Below, in pieces: positions 23,106 through 34,861 of a stretch of 64,000 bases of DNA. Source of the DNA: Dolomedes plantarius. Lineage: Eukaryota > Arthropoda > Arachnida > Araneae > Dolomedidae. Under the pieces are notes generated by a model, which was not told where the DNA came from, made no database searches, and saw only the letters and a program-made list of their open reading frames with translations. The stretch's first letter is position 1; each line of letters opens with the position of its first letter. The stretch covers positions 95,567,386 through 95,631,385 of the forward strand of contig OU015490.1 of assembly GCA_907164885.2 (NCBI GenBank), written 5' to 3'. The position numbers were made by a program, and so were the translations under genes.

Positions 23106-25283
23106 ATTCATCCGAGGACACTCAATGCGTTTGGAATTACAACGACTTACATCTTATCTTTTCACCAGAAAGTTATTTTTGTGTACGAATAATACTTATT
23201 TAGAAAGGTTTATTTCATTCCGGTTTGTTATCGGTTGTGGAAATTCACATTGCTTACTGGGCGATGGAGAATCTTGATCCAGACAGCTTTGCACGGCAGC
23301 TAATGCCTTTCGTGATCAAGTATTTACAGATTGCCAAAGTTTTACCTGCTTTCCGTGAGGTTCATCGTGTCATCAACTATCTTGCATTTTGCATCGGTGA
23401 CATTTGGAAGAATCGAACTGAACCTGATCTGGAGGCCATTCTTATAGGTATGTGGAGTCTTATTGTATTTTTTGTGAAAGAGCGAAATACTGATAATATT
23501 TCTAAACTTAATGATCACCTTAGCTCTCTTTATAAAAGTTACTTTGAAAATATTTTCCAACCTAATCGTGCTAGCAACATTAAAACTGTCAAAACTAAAA
23601 AGAATAAAACTAAATCTCTAGATCAGGTTGAACCTGAACCAAAGCGAGTTGCTCGCGATTCCGACCTCTCTAACGTTAACGAACCTATACCAATCTCAAA
23701 TCAATTTGATGTTGAGGAAACTGCTGACATGGATTGCGGTGGCGAAGAAATTCTCACTTCTACTTCTGATACCCCTGCTAAGCGTGAGTCAAAACCTGAG
23801 CCATTTTTTATCAAGATGGCGGAGGGATACAAAAATATTCTTAACAAAATTTTCAACATCGTGAAAACTCAACTCCCCAAATCTATCTCTGGTAATTTTG
23901 TGAAAATCATTCTCGAAACTATTGATCAATTCCGATTAATTCAAAGATTTTTAATTGATTCACACATCGATTTCTTTGGAAAAAATTCTAAAACGGAGCG
24001 ACCTCTTAAAATTTTGATAAAAGGAATCCCTCCCGACACCTTGATTGAAGAAGTCAAAGGTGAATTAACTATTTTAGGATTTAGCGTTGAACGCGTTGCT
24101 CAACTTAAATGATTTAAAACCAAACTCCCTCTCCCTATCTTTCTTTGTAACTTAAATCAAACTAAAAATATTAAAGACATCTACGAACTTAGACATTTTC
24201 TCTGATTCTTGGTTAGAATTGAAGCTTATAAAGCAAACGGACCTAAACAATGCTACAACTGCCGGAAGTTTAATCATCCCTCTGACATTTGTCAGCTTAA
24301 ACCTGTATGTATGAAATGCGCCGGTCCTCACCCCACTAATAAATGTAAAAAATCTCTGGATATACCTGCTAAATGTGCCAACTGCCATGAAGATCATCCT
24401 GCCAAATACCGTGGCTGTAGTGCCAACCCCAGATTAAATAACGAAAAAATCGAATTAAAACTATGAAGATGCGGCCAATGCTAGTAACTTTCCTTTTAAT
24501 TTCAATATCCCAGTCAATACCGGTAATCATTTTGATTTCAATCAAACTTCTCAGAATTTCACCTATAGTCAAGCCCTTAAATCTAATTTGATACCCACAT
24601 TTAATGAACCTAATCAAAATCCTCAACCTGACCATAATTCTCAATCTAATAATGTGGATTCGATGGGAAACCTTGATGACACTGTATCAAAACTCATTAA
24701 AATTCGTGACGTCCTCTCAGATATCAAATCCTTATGCTCTGAGATTAACATATCAAATCTTAATAATTTTGTTAACAGTCCACAGATTAATTCTCTTGTC
24801 TCTAAAACCTCTAAAGAAGTTGTTTCTGCTACTGCACCTTAGGGCTGTAGCTTTTTTGAGTTGTTTTCTTGCCTTTTGCCATGTAGTTTCCTCTTCCTTA
24901 ACTTCCCCACCCGGCTTTCTCACTCAGAGTTATTGCTTGCGTTTGGCGTTCACTCTTGGCTCTCACCCTATCACCGTGAGTTCGATCCCCCCTGGTTCAT
25001 TGTTTCACCTCCTGCACTCGCGGATGTTCAACTCCGGTTTTTCTGCTATTTAAAGTCTTAACTTAATGTTTTCTCCTAGTTTATTAATTCTTGATATTTA
25101 TTCAATCTTTTCAGTCTTTAACCTGTTTTTTCCCCCTCTTATTCCACGTATCATGGTTCAATCACATCAAAACAATATACAATGTCTCCATGTACATACT
25201 GAGGGTAAAGGGCCGTTCGGGCACTATCTGGGACCTCACGAAAATTCTCCGTCTACGTCTACGTCTAGCAGTAATGATTTAGA
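23106..25283 (+). mobile_element. Jockey-like LINE, copy B, ORF2 missing
   Basis: Starts right after copy A's 3' end. It carries a diverged ORF1 (23264-24842) and then a short 3' region ending GTCTACGTCTAGCAGTAATGAT (to 25283). No endonuclease or RT sequence lies between 24842 and 25283, so ORF2 has been deleted internally. Confidence 0.7.
23264..24842 (+). pseudogene. LINE ORF1 (copy B), broken
   Basis: The probable start is MENLDPDSFARQLMPF at 23264. Acidic and Lys-rich linker regions follow, then ILIKGIPPDTLIEEV and LGFSVERVAQLK, parallel to copy A. A stop ends this part at 24112. In another frame are CYNCRKFNHPSDIC (24250-24291), CMKCAGPHPTNKC and CANCHEDHPAKYRGC. Another stop at about 24465 precedes a tail at 24588-24842. 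It is clearly homologous to the ORF1 of copy A but much diverged, so the two belong to different subfamilies. Confidence 0.8.
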
Positions 25284-25334
25284 AACGTACTTATACTCAG
25301 GGTTCTGAGATTCGAACCCATTGGGCAACACATT
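25284..25334 (+). pseudogene. LINE copy C, ORF2 fragment left of the LTR element
   Basis: The sequence AAACGTACTTATACTCAGGG through TCGAACCCATTGGG matches copy A ORF2 near 22515-22560. The continuation lies at 31095, so the LTR retrotransposon split this LINE. Confidence 0.7.
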
Positions 25335-25651
25335 TATTAAAATAAAATAAAACGACGTCCGTCACGGATGGCAAGGGGGTGGTTAACAGTTCTATTAATT
25401 GACTCTGACTCTTCTCAATATGTCCACTTTCTTTTAGACAACTAACAACATTTATTACGACACCAACGAACTTACATATAACATTTATAATAGACAATGA
25501 ATTAAACCTATGGCACATCTGCCAGAACACGTCTGCTCAACACGGTGTCTATCGACTCTCTCCTCACTCGCTGTAGGGGCCCGTCTGCCCACGGTGGCGT
25601 CTCCACACTTACTCTCGCTCTCACTCGGCGCCTTCTCGTTTAGCGACAACA
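25335..25651 (-). repeat. 3' LTR
   Basis: Aligns with 30776-31094 through GACGTCCGTCACGGATGGCA and TCTGCTCAACACGGTGTC, with scattered substitutions. Confidence 0.8.
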
Positions 25652-25814
25652 GTCGTCTATACTGACCTTGATGCGTCCTCGTAACAATTGTACAGTGTAA
25701 TTTCTACTGAAAAAAAAGCAAAAGAAAACATTAATATTTACAAAATGCACATTACAAGTTTTAAACACGAAAGTCCTTGGTATAACAGTTCGTTATTATT
25801 GGATCAATTCTGCA

Positions 25815-26867
25815 TCATTTCTTCTTTCTCTTCCGTCGACTTCCAGTTTCAGCAGTACTTATGTCGTCGTCGTCGTCATCACTCGCTTCATACTCGTCAT
25901 CACCTTCCTCTGATTCAGCTTGGCATTTCCACGATTTCAATTGAATTACATGTGCCGTTGTACAAAATAATTGTCTGTTTTCTTTTTCTTCCAACTGTGT
26001 TACTCGATACGTATCACTTGGTAGTACCTCTGTAATAATCAAGTGTCCTCGATACTTTGGCTGTGTTTTTGTTGACTCTCCAGTTGATTTGGGCACTCTC
26101 TGCATAACCACTATCTCTCCTGTTTCGACCTTCAATGAATTACTCTTCTTTTTGTCATAATTGGATTTAAGGATTATTTGCTTGTCTTCGATTATTTTTC
26201 TAACTTTATTTTGTGATGTGGCTGGATCTTCCCATTCATTAGCGTTTTCGTCTTTAAGCATCCTCATTAATCCGTCATCAAATTTTGGTGAATACCCTTG
26301 AAGTAATTCGAATGGAGTTTGGTCTGTAGTCTTATTTATCACATTGTTTAAATTTCTTTCCCCCTCTTTGATTTTCTTGTCCCAATCTCGGTGATCTGGA
26401 TTCTCCATGCTTGTTTTAATCGTCGACAAAATGGTTCGATTTGCTCTTTTTACCATTCCATTTCCTTCTGGATGTTGTGTTGAGTTTAAGGTGTGCATAA
26501 TTCCGTTAATTCTGCAGTACTTATCGAATTCTTTTGCCTTGAAAGATGTTCCTATATCACTGATAATTCTTTCCGAGAGTTCGAAGTCATCCACGAAACC
26601 CTTCATCGCAATTTACTCATTCTTGGTTGATGTACTCTTCATTGGATACAAACGCACAAATCTTGTTAAATTGTCAATGATTACGAACAGTTCTATATTG
26701 CCTTTCGAACTTTTAACAAATGGTCCGAGATGATCGATATGGACTATCGCAAAAGGTCTTCTTCCTAGTCGAATTGGGTGTAAATGTCCTTGCTTCTTAC
26801 CACTGGGAACTTTATTAAGTAAACACTCGAAACACATCGAAACATGTCGTCTCACATAACGCTTCAT
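25815..26867 (-). pseudogene. LTR retrotransposon integrase, broken
   Basis: Minus-strand reading gives the end of the zinc domain (MCFECLLNKVPSGK), then HIDHLGPF (first catalytic Asp), a stop near 26610, then IISDIGTSFKAKEF (second Asp) and HPEGNGMVKRANRT. The usual form is GQVERxNRT, so the third catalytic residue, Glu, is Lys here. The carboxy tail has a GPY-like LQPKYRGHLIITEVLP segment and an acidic plus basic end (DDDDDISTAETGSRRKRKKK). This is a retroviral-type integrase of Ty3 elements that inserts element cDNA into DNA. It is catalytically dead by this substitution. Confidence 0.8.
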
Positions 26868-27035
26868 CCCTTTAAATCAGTATAATTCTTTAATTTTAGC
26901 AACAGTTCTGTCTACTGCAAAATGTCCCATAAGATCATGAAATTTTATTGCTATACCTTTCCTCATCGTTTTAGGTATAACATAGAACAGTCGTTCTTTT
27001 TTCTTACTCTCAACTTTGCGATACAATCGATTATG

Positions 27036-27600
27036 CTATAAGATGTAATTTTCAGTTATCTGTTTCTCTGCACTCTTTCTTTCGTTAGCATTTTTCTTCA
27101 AAATGTCATTCAATTTCCGTAACTCTGGATCTGAGTGTTGAATCATAAGAATCAGTTCATCTATCGTTAATGTTAAACGCACTTCCAAGTTATTCTCAAT
27201 AACTGAATCTAAGGTTTTTTCTGGTTGGTCAACTGGTGATCGACTCAATGCGTCGACGTGACTCATATTTTCTCCTGCCTTGTGTTTTATCTGAAAATCA
27301 TATTCTTGAATGAGATTACTCCATCTCACTATCTGAGGATTGGAAGTTTTCTTGGCATTTAAATACAGTAAAGCTTGGCAATCTGTGATTATCGTAAATT
27401 TAATTCCTATCAAAAATTGTCTAAGTCTTGTCAGCTTCAAAACTATAGCCTTTAGTTCTAATTTTCTCGAATGATAGTTCTTTTCTATATCTGTTGTTCC
27501 TTTGCTGACACAATACACTAAATGCCATTTATCATTTCTGCCTTTCTGTAATAACGTTCCCGCTAACCCTCTACTGCTTGCATCTGTGTGGACTCAGTTT
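27036..27600 (-). pseudogene. LTR retrotransposon RNase H domain
   Basis: Reads HSRKLELKAIVLKLTRLRQFLIGIKFTIITDCQAL then WSNLIQEYDFQIKHKAGENMSHVDALSRSP in short motifs (ITDCQAL, KHKAGENMSHVDALSR). These are hallmarks of the Ty3 RNase H, which removes the RNA template. A frame break lies at about 27520-27600. It links RT (higher coordinates) to integrase. Confidence 0.8.
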
Positions 27601-28886
27601 CTGCAGCTGGATCATATAATGGTAATACCGGTTGATTGGTCAAATGGCTTTTCAGGATATCAAACGCTTCTTGTTGAGCTTCCGTCCACTGGAATATCTG
27701 ATTCTTTCTAGTCAATCTTGTCAAAGGTTCTGCTTTTTCGGTATATTTTGGTACAAAGCGTCAAAAAAAAAAACTCGTTAGTCCTAAAAACTGTCTCACT
27801 TCACGTTCATTGGTTGGTTTAGGAAAATTCAATACAGCTCTTACTTTTCTTGGTCCAGGTTGCATACCATTCGATTTTATCAAAAACCCTAAATATTCGA
27901 CTTCAGTTTTGCCGAATTCGCATTTCGTCAATTTCAACGTCAAATTAGCCCTACGTAAACACTGAAAAACTTTTCTGAGTTTGTCGATCATTTCAGTCCA
28001 CGATCTTGCTGATATAAGTATATCGTCTAAGTAGCACAGAACTTTGTTTAGTAAAGGACCTTAAACGTAATTCATCAATCTCTTAAATTCATATGGAGCA
28101 TTAACTAAACGGAAAATCATTCGTTCAAACTGACCAGTATCGCCTGGTGTTATAAAAGGTTTTCAATTTTGCATCTTCAGTTAATGGGATTTGTAAGTAC
28201 CCATGTGCTAAATCTAGCGTAGTGAATAATTTGCATGCACTGAGGCATTCTAAAAGTTCGTCAATTCTAGGAAGTGAAAATTTATATTTAACGGTTTGCT
28301 AATTTAATTTTCTATAATATATCACTAATCGAAGTTCTCCTGTCTTTTTCTTCACTAGTAAAACTGAACTAGCATATGGAGATCTCGTTTCAGTAACAAT
28401 TCCGCACTTCTTCCACTCATCCACTATCGTCCTTATCGCGGTACGTTCTTCAGCATTGGTTTTGTATGGTTTCATGCAGACTGGTTTAGCTCCTTCAACT
28501 TCTACGATGTTCATTTCCGTTAATTTGGTGCAACCTATCTCCTTTATATTCAATGCAAAACAGTCTCGATACTCATTAATTAAATTAAAAAATTCCTGAC
28601 TTTTATCTGGACTAACATTACTAGCGATTTTAATGTCCTCTAAACTGATTGATTTCTTAAGTTCTGAAGCTTCGTTTACCATGTAAGCCTTCTCTAGTTC
28701 TAAATTATCAAGGTTCTCATTTTCCTGATATAATACTATTTCGTCTACTATTTCCGCTCTACCGATACACTGATCCTTCCTTAAACAATGTTTCTCATTT
28801 TTAGAATTGGTGATTGGCACTATCGTTTTTCCATTCCTTATTTTCAGCAATGTCCCACAACCATCAGTTGAACTTTCGATCATCAT
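27601..28886 (-). pseudogene. LTR retrotransposon reverse transcriptase, broken
   Basis: 28886-28299 encodes the protease-RT linker, PVCMKPYKTNAEERTAI and SPYASSVLLVKKKTGELRLV, ending in a stop where DYRKLN would continue. The YLDD catalytic box sits at 28022-28033. It is followed by 27991-27761 (MIDKLRKVFQCLRRANLTL, FGKTEVEYLGFLI). The order is that of Ty3/mdg-type RT. Several frame changes occur between 28300 and 28000. Confidence 0.85.
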
Positions 28887-29137
28887 TAACCCGTTATCGA
28901 AATCTTCTGTTTTCGCTTTATTTAATTTACCGAATTACCTTCTATAACTATTTTGCTAGTAGCTTTTAATTTAAACTTCCTTTGAATATCCACATCATCG
29001 AGTATCTCGTACGGATTTTCGCTTGCGTATCTAATATGTGATTCATTTCCTATTTTAGCAAACATGATATGTGGCAAGTCAGTCCACGTTCTACCTACAA
29101 TTAAATCAGTCGGAAATGTACAATCTTTTACTATAAG

Positions 29138-29570
29138 TTATGTAATATTGTTTCCGATAACACCATCTATTTCCAGGCTAACAATCGTTTTTCCTATCGT
29201 TATCGTTGAAGGCTGGTCTAGATCACCAAAACAATACAATTCGCTCTCAACTGGTTCCGTCTTTAACCCGAGTCTTTCAGCAACGGATTGTTTCATCAGA
29301 CAACACGAACTTCCTGTATCAAATAAGGCATTGACTTCTACACCATTGTTAATTTTTACTTTTTTGATATATAATTTATCTCCAACTAAACTCCGACTAT
29401 TATCAATTAAATTGGTATCAGGTTCTTCAGTTTTGGGTTTTACGATGCAGTTCATTTCAATATGTCCTTCTGACCCACTTTTACGACAAATTATATTTGC
29501 GTTATTGCAATTTCCAGACACATGCCCCAAAATACCGCAGTTGAAGCACTTTAATTGATTACCTCTATTC
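29138..29570 (-). pseudogene. LTR retrotransposon zinc knuckle and aspartic protease
   Basis: CFNCGILGHVSGNC (about 29560-29520) is a CCHC knuckle. A second, ICRKSGSEGHIEMNC, has lost one Cys. ALFDTGSSCCLM (Asp codon 29318-29320) is the retropepsin active-site motif. The pieces read on the minus strand upstream of RT, as expected for a gag-pol polyprotein. The frame stops at 29138. Confidence 0.75.
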
Positions 29571-30571
29571 CACCAAACATTCCTTTTTTATGTGGCTGGA
29601 AAAAGGAGTGCCCTGATGTCTGTCATTATTTTTCTTCTTTGCATTAAATGCTCTGAAATCGTAATTTTGCTTGATCCTGTCATTTGTGTTGACCATTCTT
29701 TGCTCTCCTACGCGCGTGTTATGTCTACAGTCTGTTAGCGGTGCCAAATAAGGTCGGGGGAATGAATTTTCGATTCTTCGCAGCGTACTAGTAAATGAAC
29801 TTGTTCTCGGAATTGCACTTCCGTTTATAAAAGTAGTAGGAATTCATTTACGTCCCAGTTGCTTGAATGCAACCTCTTTTTAGTAATTTCCAGGGCAATA
29901 TCGTTAGGGGTATATTTTATTAATAATGGACACAACATATTTGAGTACGTCTCTGGTTTTACACCCAAGGATTTTAAACTTTGCACCCGAACATTACACT
30001 CATCATAAAGTTTACGAAGTGAAATTATATCGCTCGATTTCTTGACAGGATGTAAATTCATCAGAGCATCCATGTGAAGGGTGATTATCAGGTCTGGTCT
30101 GCCAAATTGCTCTTTTAGTAATTCTAAAGCCGTGTCATAATTTTCTTCCGATAACTCTAAGCCTTCAATTGACGTCGCTGCACTACCACCCAACAAACTC
30201 TTTAAATAATTAAACTTATCTACTTTAAACAAGGTATTGTTGTTGTTTATTGATGTATTGAAAGTATTCCAAAAATTTTGTCATTCGGTTAAATTTCCAT
30301 AGTACTTATTGATAGTTCATTTAGGGAGTTTTATTTGTAAATTTTGGGGAGTAGTAACATTAGATGTGGTTGCAGAAAATGCATTTTGGTTTCGTTCCAA
30401 ATATTTTTTATTCTTACATTTTCCCTTACATATTTTTTCTTGGTAGTCTAATACAGTTCCCAATTCAGTTTCGGTTTCATCTAAATCAGTAATTAATGCA
30501 TCAATATCAAAATTTAACTCGTTCAAAAATTTTTTTCTCATGCAACTGCTTTTCATATTCTTCAATGCCAT
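29571..30571 (-). pseudogene. LTR retrotransposon gag with DUF1759-like domain
   Basis: 30571-30317 is a Lys/Glu-rich amino part. 30232-29825 reads FNYLKSLLGGSAATSIEGL, YDTALELLKEQFGRPDLII and LHMDALMNL, which match the DUF1759 pattern. That domain is best known from Bel/Pao gag proteins and also occurs in some Ty3-like elements. 29747-29565 continues toward the zinc knuckle. It is in three frames, so the gene is broken. The role by family is RNA binding and particle assembly. Confidence 0.65.
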
Positions 30572-30739
30572 CGGAACAACTTTCCGGGTCGCATATTTTA
30601 CGTTCTAAATCCTTTAAGAATTTTGTAATAGCAGTTCGAACAACACCCCGTTTATGTTTGAATTTCACCAAAGACATTTTAATAATAATGTAATATTCGC
30701 TTACCTTTATCTATGTGCTGAATCGTCGTAGCAGGATGA

Positions 30740-30776
30740 AAACAAATGGTCGCTTGGATCAAATCCGACTTCTGAT
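30740..30776 (-). promoter_or_regulatory. Probable primer binding site, tRNA-Leu-like
   Basis: Directly after the 5' LTR the minus strand reads TCAGAAGTCGGATTTGATCC. Animal tRNA-Leu 3' ends have the complement form TGTCAGAAGTGGGATTCGAA, so the site resembles tRNA-Leu acceptor plus T-arm sequence. The leading TGG expected of a primer site is not intact. Confidence 0.4.
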
Positions 30777-31094
30777 GTAATAAAATCAAAAACAGCAACG
30801 TCCGTCACGGATGGCAAGGGGGTGGTTAACAGTTCTATTAATTGACTCTGACTCTTCTCAATAAGTCCAATTTCTTTTAGACAACTAACAACATTTATTA
30901 CGACACCAACGAACTTACATATAACATTTATAATAGACAATGAATTAAACCTATGGCACGTCTGCCAGAGCACGTCTGCTCAACACGGTGTCTATCGACT
31001 CTCTCCTCACTCGCTGTAGGGGCTCGTCTGCCCACGGTGGCGTCTCCACACTTACTCTCGCTCTCACTCGCCGCTATCTCGTTTGGCGACAACA
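30776..31094 (-). repeat. 5' LTR
   Basis: Partner of 25335-25651. Starts TGTTGTCGCC on the minus strand at 31094. Confidence 0.8.
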
Positions 31095-31499
31095 CATTAA
31101 AGATCTCGCATCTAACTTCTACAATAAATAGATTACATTCAATAGACAACGAAGAAATAGCTAACCTCCCCGACTACGATCCAAGGGAATGCTATAGGCG
31201 TCCTAAGGACACTTTGATTATTCCCACTGGTCTTCTTACTCTTTCTTAACTTTCACTCCAACTCTTCTAAATCCTAAATTACAATTGCCGGCTCTTCTGG
31301 TTCTGACCTGTCATTTTTTGATGGATTGACCTCAAGGCTACCTTCTGATTTTTGATTAATCGTCTGCCACCGATTTTTTGTCCTACATCTGCCGCATTAA
31401 ATAGTTGTTAATTTTATATTTATTTACTTATTTATTTATTACTATTATTAGTATTATTTTCATTTATTTTTATTTATTTATCTTTTTATTGCTATTATT
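31095..31499 (+). pseudogene. LINE copy C, ORF2 end and start of 3' UTR
   Basis: CATTAAAGATCTCGCATC resumes LINE sequence. ANLPDYDPRECYRRPKDTL with a stop at about 31248 is the ORF2 carboxy terminus as in copy A (22620-22700). An AT-rich 3' UTR leads into the tandem array. Confidence 0.75.
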
Positions 31500-31939
31500 A
31501 TTATTTTTAACTTTCAAGTCAACACTTTTCTTTAATCCTGAGAACGGAAATATAGCCACAAAAATTATCTAAGATAAAATTATCCAAGATACCGAGGATA
31601 TGGAGCCCTGCTCTCTGGTGCCTCGTTAATGTACCATGTCTATGTCTTTGTCTAGCAGTTATGATATTATTTATATTTATTTATTTATTCATTTTATTAT
31701 TATTATTTTAATTATATTTATTATTATTATTATTATTATTGCTTTTTTTTACTTTCAAGTTAACACATTTCTTTTAATCCTGAGAACGGAAATATAGCCA
31801 CAAAAAATTATCCATACCGAGGAAATGGAGCCCTGCTCTTTGGTGCTTCGTTAATGTACCACGTCTATGTCTATGTCTAGCAGTAATGATATTATTTATA
31901 TTTATTTATTTATTCATTTTATTATTATTATTTTAATTA

Positions 31940-31973
<34 letters not shown>

Positions 31974-32399
31974 TTTTTTTTTACTTTCAAGTTAACACAT
32001 TTCTTTTAATCCTGAGAACGGAAATATAGCCCCAAAAAATTATCCATACCGAGGATATGGAGCCCTGCTCTCTGGTGCCTCGTTAATGTACCATGTCTAT
32101 GTCTTTGTCTAGCAGTAATGATATTATTTTTATTTATTTATTTATTTATTCATTTTATTATTATTATTTTAATTATATTTATTATTATTATTATTATTAC
32201 TTTTTTTTTTACTTTCAAGTTAACACATTTCTTTTAATCCTGAGAACGGAAATATAGCCACAAAAAATTATCCATACCGAGGAAATGGAGCCCTGCTCTT
32301 TGGTGCTTCGTTAATGTACCACGTCTATGTCTATGTCTAGCAGTAATGATATTATTTATATTTATTTATTTATTCATTTTATTATTATTATTTTAATTA

Positions 32400-32433
<34 letters not shown>

Positions 32434-32808
32434 TTTTTTTTTTACTTTCAAGTTAACACATTTCTTTTAATCCTGAGAACGGAAATATAGCCCCAAAAAA
32501 TTATCCATACCGAGGATATGGAGCCCTGCTCTCTGGTGCCTCGTTAATGTACCATGTCTATGTCTTTGTCTAGCAGTAATGATATTATTTTTATTTATTT
32601 ATTTATTTATTCATTTTATTATTATTATTTTAATTATATTTATTATTATTATTATTATTACTTTTTTTTTTACTTTCAAGTTAACACATTTCTTTTAATC
32701 CTGAGAACGGAAATATAGCCACAAAAAATTATCCATACCGAGGAAATGGAGCCCTGCTCTTTGGTGCTTCGTTAATGTACCACGTCTATGTCTATGTCTA
32801 GCAGTAAT
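31500..32808 (+). repeat. Higher-order tandem array of LINE 3' UTR monomers (A-B)x3
   Basis: Six monomers of ~225-232 bp. The landmark TGGAGCCCTGCTCT occurs at about 31601, 31826, 32058, 32286, 32518 and 32747. Odd monomers read GAGGATATGG, CTCTCTGGTGCCTCG and CATGTCTATGTCTTTGTC. Even ones read GAGGAAATGG, CTCTTTGGTGCTTCG and CACGTCTATGTCTATGTC. The true period is therefore ~460 bp, and consecutive dimers are nearly identical. Each monomer holds an (ATT)n run and a poly-T run. The monomer equals the Jockey-like LINE 3' end. Confidence 0.9.
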
Positions 32809-32814
32809 GAAGCT

Positions 32815-33940
32815 AAGGGCATTGTGCTTTTTTTTGGGGGGGGGGACAGCGCAAAATGTCAAACCTTGCAGCAGACCTTGTGAAAAAGGCAAATTGTTGG
32901 AGCGCATTTAAATTGGAGTATCTGTTACTGAAACCCCCAGGCTAATGGGTGTTTTTCGAGCTATGGTATCGAAAGTCATGATAGCATACAGAGTGCACGG
33001 AAAAACATCCTTTGCCAAACAAAATAGTGGACGAAAGGGAGAGCTGAGTGAAAGAGACGGACGAGGTATTGAAGCGCATTGTGGCACGAAGACAGAAAAC
33101 AACTGAAACCAAAATGACCGAAGAGCTCAATCGGCATCTGCATGTTCTGGTATCAACCATTAGAGGTAGAAGGGGACTTCACAAATAAATCATTTACGGA
33201 AGAGTAGTTATTCCCAAGCCACTTGTAATAGATGCCAATACAAAATATCGTCCACAATGGTGCCACTAGAGCAAATTCTGGTCTAGTAGTATGTCGAAAA
33301 ACGGCATTTCGTCCGACGAATCATTGTTCACATTGTTCATCGCAACAGGACGTGCGTATGTCTGGAGAACACCTACACAAGCATAATATTCTGGCTGTCT
33401 GATCTGAACTGTCAGTCATGGAGGTAGATCAATCAGGGTTTGGGATGGCATCTCATGATTTTCTTCAGGCCCTATTGTAACCCTAAAAGGGAGATTGAAT
33501 GAGAAGGACTATGTTGAAATTTTAGCTCACTAGTCCACCCTATAGTGCAAACATTGTATCTTGCAGGAGATGGGGTTCTCCGGTATGATAATCCCCCTAT
33601 ACATACAGCTAAATCCATCAAGTATAGGTTTGAAGAGCATGGAAGAGAAGTCAAATATCTTATCTTGCCCTGTACAATCCCCCCGACGATAAATCATCCA
33701 ACCACTGTGATCTGTATAAGCGGATAGATAAGGGTATCGATATCCACTACAGCATCTCTACAGGAACTTTCATGATTTTTCCCTGAAGAATGGTATAATA
33801 TATTCTTAACCACTCTTTATGACTTGTATAATCCAATTCCAAGGTGAATCAGGTGGTTATACATGAAAAAGGTGATCCTGCCCCGTATTAATAGAGATTT
33901 TCATGATGTTTCTTAGGGTTTCCATTATTTTGATAACCAC

Positions 33941-33943
<3 letters not shown>
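32815..33943 (+). mobile_element. Decayed Tc1-like transposon
   Basis: The right end GTTTCCATTATTTTGATAAC (to ACCACCTG at 33943) is a Tc1-type terminal repeat followed by TA. The left end was not found; the element begins at or near the end of the LINE array. Short plus-strand peptide pieces include GVFRAMVSKVMIAYRVHGK, GRKGELSERD and YDNPPIHTAKSIKYRFEEHG. These are helix-turn-helix and second-Asp regions of a Tc1 transposase, separated by many stops. Confidence 0.65.

Positions 33944-33992
<49 letters not shown>
33944..33992. repeat. (TA)n microsatellite
   Basis: TA run abutting the Tc1 right end. Confidence 0.95.
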
Positions 33993-33996
<4 letters not shown>

Positions 33997-34362
33997 TAAA
34001 AATAAAAGAGAACAAGGAATTAACGGAAAAGAACGGCACGAGGCCGTTTCCTATTTTCGGCTGCGGCTGGGTCATAATCGAAGAGTTTCATTAAAAGTTC
34101 ATTATCAGTGTTTTAAAAGATGTTTGTGGCTAATTTTTTGAGGTAATTTGGAAGAGTGAGAAATTTTAATTCATTTTGTATATCAACGTTTCTAAAGTGC
34201 CATGGTGCATCGGTAATTTGTCTGATAGTAGTGCTTTGACATACAGTAAGGTGATTTATGCTGGAAACTGCTGCATATGACCAAGTCGGAGCCGCGTACG
34301 TTGAAAGAGGTCTTTAGAAGTATTTGTAGATGAGCAAATTATTTTTACTGTTTAATTTGTTA
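33993..34362. other. No gene recognised
   Basis: No family or repeat boundary seen in this ~370-bp stretch. Confidence 0.35.
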
Positions 34363-34861
34363 CAGTTGGCTCTCTGTTTAACGACGATCTCTATTTAAAG
34401 ACGATATTTCCCAATCCCAGCCCCTCCGAAGTTAAAAAATTCTATTTAAAGACGACGTTGTTTCTGTTTAACGACGAATTTTTTTTACATGATAAACATT
34501 TTCTTCACCATTTTATCTGCAGGATGGGAAATTTCTGTGGGGGAAAACAAGTTTGGTTTCAATAACAGACCCGGAATTTCCTTGATGTTTACAATGTTGC
34601 AATCATAGACTTGAGCAGTGGGAAAACGGGGGGTGGGGGTGGGGATTTCTGTTTCTCCGAAGATCGAATAGTCTTTCATGGAGCTCTTATTGCGGGAGCT
34701 GAATCTCTCTATTGTCCCTACCATCTGTTGTCATGTGACTTACGAACTGTCGAATAGCAACCCTCTCTCACTCCTTCCGGGAAGCAGGTATTCATATTTA
34801 GAGAATTAATGGTTGTGTGTAGGAGCTCATTCCAGCACGAATACGAGGTGAGCAGAGCAAA

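Larger units (their letters stand above)
25335..31094 (-). mobile_element. Ty3-like LTR retrotransposon, nested in LINE copy C
   Basis: Two ~318-bp LTRs flank a minus-strand gag-pol. LTR starts read TGTTGTCGC on the minus strand. CATT follows the right LTR (31095-31098) and precedes the left LTR (25331-25334), a 4-bp target duplication inside LINE sequence that is continuous in copy A. The pol order is protease, RT, RNase H, integrase (Ty3 order). No envelope-like frame is visible. LTRs differ at several positions and pol has multiple stops, so the element is not recent. Confidence 0.85.
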
